Below, piece by piece: positions 59,113-64,000 of a DNA stretch of 64,000 bases. The notes beneath the pieces were generated by a model. That model did not search any database. It saw only the letters and a program-made list of their open reading frames with translations, and was not told the origin of the DNA. Numbering within the stretch: position 1 is the first letter of the stretch; every line of letters begins with the position of its first letter. Both the position numbers and the translations under genes were made by a program. The stretch is from DASVTU01 sp036387415 (GTDB lineage Bacteria > Acidobacteriota > Blastocatellia > Pyrinomonadales > Pyrinomonadaceae), in the NCBI GenBank assembly GCA_036387415.1, contig DASVTU010000029.1, forward strand, positions 1 to 64,000, in the 5' to 3' direction.

Positions 59113-60282
59113 CTAGAGCAACTCGTCGCGCACCTCTGCGAGCGCGGCGAGGAGGCGTGCGATGTCGTCCTGATTGTTGAAGAAATGTGTGGCGGCGCGG
59201 ATGCCTTCGGGTTTGATGGTGACGGCGACGCCGCGCCGTGCCAGATGCTTGACGACGCGTGCGGGTTCGGGCGTGGCGATGAGCGTCTCGGCTGAACGCG
59301 TGGTTTCGCGTTCGAGCGGCGAAAGGATTTGCCAACCCGCCTCGCGGAGACTCGACGTGAGATGACGATTGATTTCGAGCGCGCGTTGCTCGACGCGTTC
59401 CTTGCCCGTTTCGAGATGATATTCGACCGCTTTGCCGAGCGCGAAGATAGCGGCGAAGTGCGGACAGCCCAACTCGGCGCGTGCCGCCGCGTCCGTGCGC
59501 TCGTCGTAGGCATCGTTACGCATCTTGAAAGGATGGTGGACGCTCATCCAACCGATGGCGCGTGCGCGTGTGCGTGCGAGCAGTTCGCGGCTGAGGTATA
59601 CGAAGCCTGAGCCGTAGCCCGCGAGCATCCACTTGTGTCCCGTCGCGCAGAGCGCATCAATCCGCATCCGCTTCACGTCAATCGGCAACACACCCGCCGA
59701 CTGACTTGCGTTGACGACGAACAGATGTCGTCCTTTGTTGGTTCCGAGTTCCTCTAAATCGGCGCGGAAACCGTTTGAATACTGCACATGACTGAGACAC
59801 AAAATGCCTGTCCGGTCGTTCATCGCCCGCCGCACATCCTCCGTCAGCAGTTCGCCTCCGACGGGTTTGACGAGATGGACGCCGATGCCGCGATGCATCC
59901 ATGGCAGCGTCGAGACGGGAAACTCAAGCTCGCATGAGATGACCTCACCGCTTCGTTCGAGCGCATCTACGATTAGATTCATGCCCGTCGAAGTGTTGGT
60001 CGTGAACGCGATTTCATCCGGTTCGGCGTTGATGAGTTCGGCGATGCGTTGGCGCGCACGCTCACGTTCGTCAAGCCACGCCGTCCAATTCCGGTCGCCC
60101 GTCTCCATCGTCTCGCGGTAGAAACGTGCGGCGGCTTCGGCAACCGCCTGCGGCACGGGGCCTGCGCCCGCGCTGTTCAAATAGGCCAACCGCTCCACGA
60201 CCGGAAAATCAACGCGGATGCGCTGCCAGTCGAATCCCGCGCCATCTCTCGACGCTTCTTGTTGCATCATCTCGCTTCTCAT
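59113..60282 (-). CDS. Class V PLP-dependent aminotransferase (isopenicillin-N epimerase/cysteine desulfurase-like)
   Basis: From ATG 60282 the product is 389 residues. YLNSAGAGPVPQAVAEAAAR is the family's start, EIAFTTNTSTGMNLIVDAL contacts PLP phosphate, and DALCATGHKWMLAGYGSGF holds the PLP-binding Lys (~224). GCPHFAAIFALGKAV and the C-terminal HFFNNQDDIARLLAAL are typical. No active-site Cys loop of IscS is present, so an aminotransferase, epimerase or racemase reaction is more likely than cysteine desulfuration. The open frame runs to a GTG at 60306. It is divergent from the decarboxylase-like gene. Confidence 0.88.
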   Translation of the reverse strand: MRSEMMQQEASRDGAGFDWQRIRVDFPVVERLAYLNSAGAGPVPQAVAEAAARFYRETMETGDRNWTAWLDERERARQRIAELINAEPDEIAFTTNTSTGMNLIVDALERSGEVISCELEFPVSTLPWMHRGIGVHLVKPVGGELLTEDVRRAMNDRTGILCLSHVQYSNGFRADLEELGTNKGRHLFVVNASQSAGVLPIDVKRMRIDALCATGHKWMLAGYGSGFVYLSRELLARTRARAIGWMSVHHPFKMRNDAYDERTDAAARAELGCPHFAAIFALGKAVEYHLETGKERVEQRALEINRHLTSSLREAGWQILSPLERETTRSAETLIATPEPARVVKHLARRGVAVTIKPEGIRAATHFFNNQDDIARLLAALAEVRDELL

Positions 60283-60436
60283 TTCCTTCCGTTGCCTCCG
60301 GTTCACCCGACGCGTCTCCTCGCGTCGAACTCGACACGTTTCCCTTGCCCGACACTTGACGCTCGTCTGCCGTCAGACTATCTTTCGCTCCGGTTCACTC
60401 GCACCAAAAACTTTCCGCGCAAGGAGTCTCTAAAGT

Positions 60437-61861
60437 ATGTCGTCGCAGCTTGTCGCCTCCGCGCCCGCGTGGACGATTCCCGGCTATTTGGAGGCGCATG
60501 GCGACAGCGGTCGTCTGCATGTGGGCGGCGTCGATGCGCTCTCGCTCGCTCGCGATTACCAGACGCCGCTTTACGTCTTCTCCGAACCGCGCATCTGTTC
60601 AAACGTCCGGCGACTCCAACAAGCCGCCACCACGGTCGAGCGCCCCGTCAGATATTTCTACGCGTCGAAAGCTAACTCGAACATGGCCGTGCTTGCGGCG
60701 GTGCGCGACGCCGGAATCGACATCGAGGTTAACAGTGGCGGCGAACTCTACAAAGCACTTCGCATCGGTTTTCGTCCCGACCAAATCATCTTCAACGGGA
60801 CGAGCAAGACCGATGCGGAACTCGATGAAGCCGTCGGCGCAGGGATTTATTCGACCAACGTCGATTCGATTTATGAAATCGAACTGATTGAAGCATCCGC
60901 CCGCAGAACTGGCAAGCGTGCGCGCATCGCTCTGCGTCTCGTCCCGGAAATCGGCACGCGCTCGCACATCGGTTTGCAGACCGCGCTCCTCACGTCAAAA
61001 TTCGGCATCTCCTCGTCCGACGTGCTCGACGCTTTCCGTCGCGCCCTCCTTCACCCAGAACTCCTCCACGTCACAGGCATACACATCCACGTCGGCTCGC
61101 AGACGCCCGACCTCGAACCATTCGTCGCCGCCTTTCGTGCCATGTGGGAACATCTCGCCGCCATCCATCAAGAGACGGGTCACACGCTCGAACACATCAA
61201 TCTCGGGGGCGGCATCCCCGTCAACTATCTGCGCGACCCCGCGCAAGCCGACCAACTTCCCCTCCACGAACGCGAAATGCTCGGCGCGCAACTCGAACCA
61301 GCCGACGTGCTCACCGCCGCGCTTCGTGCTGCACGTGACGCGGCGCGCGAAGCCCGTGCCGAACACCTGCTCGATCAGGTGACGATTCTGCTTGAGCCGG
61401 GGCGCAGCGTCATCGCCGACGCGGGGTTGCTTCTGACTACCGTCCGCAACATCAAACGACGACCCGAAACAGGCGACGTGTGGCTCCTGACGGATGCAGG
61501 CTACAACCTGCTCCTTTCGATGAACAACTACAAGTGGTATTACCATCTCATCTCCGCCCAACGCGCCGCCGCGCCGCACGATACGGCCTACAAAGTGGCG
61601 GGGCCGCTCTGCGATTCCGGTGATGTCTATTTCGACATCGAACGTGGCGGGCGTCTGCCTGATTATCGTCTGCTGCCTTCCGATGTGCGCCCCGGCGAGA
61701 CGCTCGCGCTCCTGAATACCGGCGCGTACACGCTCGCACAGATGTTTCGTTACAACGGTCGCCCGCTTCCCGCCGCCGTCATGGTACGCGAAGGCGGGCG
61801 AGTAGATTTGATTCGTCGTGGTGACACTTACGAAGACCTGCTTGCCAGCGACGTGTGGTAA
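60437..61861 (+). CDS. Diaminopimelate decarboxylase-like PLP enzyme (fold type III)
   Basis: The 474-residue protein starts at ATG 60437 with AAGGAG 10 nt upstream. YFYASKANSNMAVLAAV holds the PLP Lys78; IDIEVNSGGELYKALRIGF, SKFGIS, GIHIHVGSQTPDLEPF, HINLGGGIPVNYL, LEPGRSVIADAGLL and GPLCDSGDV appear in the order of LysA/DAP decarboxylases. A long insert around 275-310 (ADQLPLHEREMLGAQ) is unlike E. coli LysA. The substrate may be meso-DAP, but related fold-III enzymes act on arginine, ornithine or carboxynorspermidine, so lysA is not asserted. It is followed by an amine oxidase and an amino-acid permease gene. Confidence 0.85.
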   Translation: MSSQLVASAPAWTIPGYLEAHGDSGRLHVGGVDALSLARDYQTPLYVFSEPRICSNVRRLQQAATTVERPVRYFYASKANSNMAVLAAVRDAGIDIEVNSGGELYKALRIGFRPDQIIFNGTSKTDAELDEAVGAGIYSTNVDSIYEIELIEASARRTGKRARIALRLVPEIGTRSHIGLQTALLTSKFGISSSDVLDAFRRALLHPELLHVTGIHIHVGSQTPDLEPFVAAFRAMWEHLAAIHQETGHTLEHINLGGGIPVNYLRDPAQADQLPLHEREMLGAQLEPADVLTAALRAARDAAREARAEHLLDQVTILLEPGRSVIADAGLLLTTVRNIKRRPETGDVWLLTDAGYNLLLSMNNYKWYYHLISAQRAAAPHDTAYKVAGPLCDSGDVYFDIERGGRLPDYRLLPSDVRPGETLALLNTGAYTLAQMFRYNGRPLPAAVMVREGGRVDLIRRGDTYEDLLASDVW

Positions 61862-61927
61862 ACACGCTGTTCTGTCATCATAAACTTGAGACGCCTATTT
61901 CAAACTGAAAACCACGCGGAGAAACGC

Positions 61928-63340
61928 ATGTCTATTGATGACCCGTCGCAGTCTCGCCGTCGATTTCTGAAGCGCGCGGGTGTCGCGGCGCTCGGTGCTC
62001 CGTTGTTTTTCAACTCGTCGGCACTGGCACGTCCGGCGCGTTCCTGCATCGTTATCGGCGCGGGGCTTTCTGGCCTTGCGGCGGCCTATGCGCTGACGCG
62101 CGCCCGTTGGAACGTGACAGTACTGGAAGCGCGTGAGCGTCTCGGCGGTCGCGTTTTTTCGCATAGTTTCAGTGAAAATCCCGAACTCGTTTGCGAACTC
62201 GGTGCAGAATGGGTCGGCGCGAGCCACGAACGGATGCAGGCTTTGTGTCGTGAATTTGGCATTGAATTGCAGCCGCATCGTTTTGAGTTTGCGTTGATGC
62301 GTAACGGTGTGGTGGCGCAGGAGGGCGCGTGGAATTTCTCCTCGCAGGCGACGGCGGCGTTCGAGAAATTCCGAAAAGAGTTCAAGGCTTACACGCCGCA
62401 ACAACAGAGGCGTCTAGACACTTACGACTGGTGGACGTGGCTGCAAAACATCGGCTTTACAGACGACGACTTGCGCTTGCGCGACCTGATGGATAGCACA
62501 GATTTCGGCGAATCTATCCGTCATGTCTCGGCCTACGCGGCGGCGTCGGAGTATTTCGAGTCGAGTCCGGCGAACGAGATGGACTTCAAAATGCAGGGCG
62601 GCAATTCGCGTCTGGTACGCGAGTTGGCCGCACGCGTTAGCGAAGGGCGCGCGGGTGCGATACGCCTCAACATGCCTGTCGAAGAGGTTCGGCAAGGTAC
62701 GCGGGGCGTGCGCGTGACGGCGCGGGGCGAGCAGTTTCATGCAGACGCCTGTATCTGCACCGTTCCGGCGCGTGTCCTCACGCGGATTCATTTCGTCCCC
62801 GATTTGCCGCCGGTGCAAAAGGCTGCCGCAGAGCGTTTGCAGTATTCGCGCATCATCAAGAGTTCCGTGCTCTACGATGAAAGGTTCTGGGGTGCGGACG
62901 ACGCCTCCATCGTCTCGGATGTCACTTCCCACTTCTATTTTCACAGCACGCAGCGACAACCCGGCACCCGCGGCATCTTTACGAGCTACGCTATCGGCGA
63001 AAAGGCCGACGTGCTCGCCGCGCAAGACGACGCACGACGCATGGATATTATCTCGCGCGAACTCGCGCCCTTCTCGCGTCGCGCCGTCGAGACGCAACGA
63101 GCCATCGCCTCCTATGCGTGGCAGCGCGACCCATACACGCGCGGCGCATACGCGCTCTATCGTCCCGGACAGTGGTTCACCGTCCGAAGTGAGTTGCAAA
63201 AGCCATACGACAAAGTGTTATTTGCGGGTGAACATCTGGCCGACTGGCAAGGGTTCATGGAAGGCGCGGTGGTGACGGGAGAAGAAGCCGCAAAGGAACT
63301 CATAGGCAGGAGAGGTCGCAGTTTGCGACGCACCGCATAA
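61928..63340 (+). CDS. Tat-exported flavin monoamine oxidase
   Basis: The 470-residue protein starts at ATG 61928 with GGAG upstream. SRRRFLKRAGVAALGAPLFF is a twin-arginine signal peptide, so the folded flavoprotein is exported. The FAD-binding CIVIGAGLSGLAAAYALTRA and VTVLEARERLGGRVFSHSFS follow, then CELGAEWVG; the C-terminus has FAGEHLADWQGFMEGAVVTG, the flavin-closing motif of amine oxidases. It probably oxidises amines or amino acids in the periplasm. The gene begins 67 bp after the decarboxylase-like gene, and an amino-acid permease follows after 33 bp, suggesting one amine/amino-acid operon. Confidence 0.9.
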   Translation: MSIDDPSQSRRRFLKRAGVAALGAPLFFNSSALARPARSCIVIGAGLSGLAAAYALTRARWNVTVLEARERLGGRVFSHSFSENPELVCELGAEWVGASHERMQALCREFGIELQPHRFEFALMRNGVVAQEGAWNFSSQATAAFEKFRKEFKAYTPQQQRRLDTYDWWTWLQNIGFTDDDLRLRDLMDSTDFGESIRHVSAYAAASEYFESSPANEMDFKMQGGNSRLVRELAARVSEGRAGAIRLNMPVEEVRQGTRGVRVTARGEQFHADACICTVPARVLTRIHFVPDLPPVQKAAAERLQYSRIIKSSVLYDERFWGADDASIVSDVTSHFYFHSTQRQPGTRGIFTSYAIGEKADVLAAQDDARRMDIISRELAPFSRRAVETQRAIASYAWQRDPYTRGAYALYRPGQWFTVRSELQKPYDKVLFAGEHLADWQGFMEGAVVTGEEAAKELIGRRGRSLRRTA

Positions 63341-63372
63341 CCCCGACTACGAAGCTTCGCTTAACAAATTCT

Positions 63373-64000
63373 ATGTCTAACACAGCACCGAGCAACGTCA
63401 CACTCGTACGTGGTCTCACTCTGATTGCGGCCATCTCTATCGTCATCGGCAATGTCGTCGGCACGGGCGTCTTTCTCAAGGCGCGTGTGATGACCTGCAA
63501 CGTCGGGACGCCCGGCATGGTTGTCGCCGTGTGGGTGGCGGCGGGCATCCTGTCTCTGGCGGGCGCGCTCACCTATGCCGAACTCGCGGCGATGATGCCG
63601 CGAGCGGGCGGTGAATATGTCTTTGTGCGCGAGGCTTACGGCGCTCGTTGGGGTTTTCTCTATGGCTGGATGCAAATTTTTATCGCCAAGACTGGCTCAC
63701 AGGCTTCGGTGGCCGTTGCGCTCGCCATCTTTCTCAACATTCTTTCGGGCAATGCGCTTGATACGACATACTTCACGCTCCCACTCTTCGGTTACGAAAT
63801 TCCTTTCGGCAACTTGCAGTTAATCGCGCTCGCGGCCATTGCCATTCTGACGTTGATTAACTGCGCGGCGGTGGTCGTCAGCGGCAACATCGCAACTATC
63901 CTGACGGTTATCAAGATTGCGCTCGTCCTCGGCGTCGGCGTCGGCGCATTTCTGCTTTCGCGCAGCGCCGATTGGTCGCACTTCGCGATGTCGAACGTCG
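63373..64000 (+). CDS. APC-family amino acid permease, truncated by the window end
   Basis: The visible 209 codons read into a membrane protein with motifs of the APC superfamily: LTLIAAISIVIGNVVGTGVF (helix 1 with the G-x-G-T-G substrate-binding bend), AGALTYAELAAMMPRAGGEY (helix 2) and FVREAYGARWGFLYGWMQIF. About six helices are visible by the end of the window. It resembles the LAT-like group of amino acid transporters. No stop codon is reached. It probably imports or exchanges the substrate of the linked PLP enzyme and amine oxidase. No ribosome-binding site is clear before the ATG. Confidence 0.9.
   Translation, partial: MSNTAPSNVTLVRGLTLIAAISIVIGNVVGTGVFLKARVMTCNVGTPGMVVAVWVAAGILSLAGALTYAELAAMMPRAGGEYVFVREAYGARWGFLYGWMQIFIAKTGSQASVAVALAIFLNILSGNALDTTYFTLPLFGYEIPFGNLQLIALAAIAILTLINCAAVVVSGNIATILTVIKIALVLGVGVGAFLLSRSADWSHFAMSNV

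Noticed and set aside
58950..59513. Extended N-terminus of GH43-4
   Set aside because: The upstream 188 codons are antisense-overlap sequence of the aminotransferase gene (Ser/Arg/Pro-rich); the catalytic domain starts right after ATG 58949.

Overview
The window looks like a chromosomal segment of an Acidobacteriota bacterium, probably class Blastocatellia. This is inferred from the high GC content, the 1,259-residue Oar-like TonB-dependent receptor with an N-terminal carboxypeptidase-regulatory domain, the many secreted TPR proteins, two ECF sigma/anti-sigma pairs, and very dense intergenic short-repeat hairpins. There is no phage, plasmid, CRISPR or transposase gene.

Layout. 1-0.6 kb: end of an ECF sigma factor and a small zinc-finger anti-sigma factor. 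0.6-8.1 kb: a run of minus-strand genes (MobB-like NTPase, small basic protein, MOSC protein, YceH, 3-methyladenine glycosylase, NYN nuclease, two NAD(P)-binding proteins, NHL/M23 envelope protein). 8.3-17.4 kb: a small unknown gene, an ybbA/ybbP-type ABC exporter divergent from a tesA-like lipoprotein esterase, an HI0933-type flavoprotein, an S41 peptidase, and two convergent DNA glycosylases (HhH-GPD and Nth). 17.5-42.7 kb: a long minus-strand carbohydrate locus with a TonB receptor under a near-consensus promoter and a LacI-type operator, TPR and ankyrin proteins, a LamG-like secreted protein, three secreted GH43 enzymes, galactokinase, a LacI regulator, and a complete YtfQ-YtfR-YtfT-YjfF-like furanose ABC importer. 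43-45 kb: a second ECF sigma/anti-sigma pair separated by an unusual 249-bp element. 45-53.5 kb: a secreted TPR protein, a phosphofructokinase with PPi-type residues, a secreted unknown protein, and the glycine cleavage genes gcvT-gcvH-gcvPA-gcvPB. 53.7-59 kb: a zinc-ribbon protein, a LEA-like lipoprotein, tRNA-Gly(CCC), and a cytoplasmic GH1-like/GH43 pair. 59-64 kb: a class V aminotransferase, a decarboxylase-like PLP enzyme, a Tat-exported amine oxidase and an APC permease that runs off the end.

How it fits together. The central locus reads as a furanose-glycan utilisation system: polymer capture at the outer membrane (TonB receptor), secreted GH43 enzymes releasing arabinofuranose or galactofuranose, import by a YtfQ-type transporter, galactokinase to enter central metabolism, and LacI control. 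The second GH43/GH1 pair lacks signal peptides and probably works on imported oligosaccharides.

The most unusual feature is about fourteen intergenic elements built from degenerate 7-8-nt (or 13- and 15-nt) tandem units, many in inverted arms. They supply stop codons, start-codon leaders, C-terminal extensions and even a signal peptide to neighbouring genes. All functional names come from reading motifs in the translated sequence; no database search was run.
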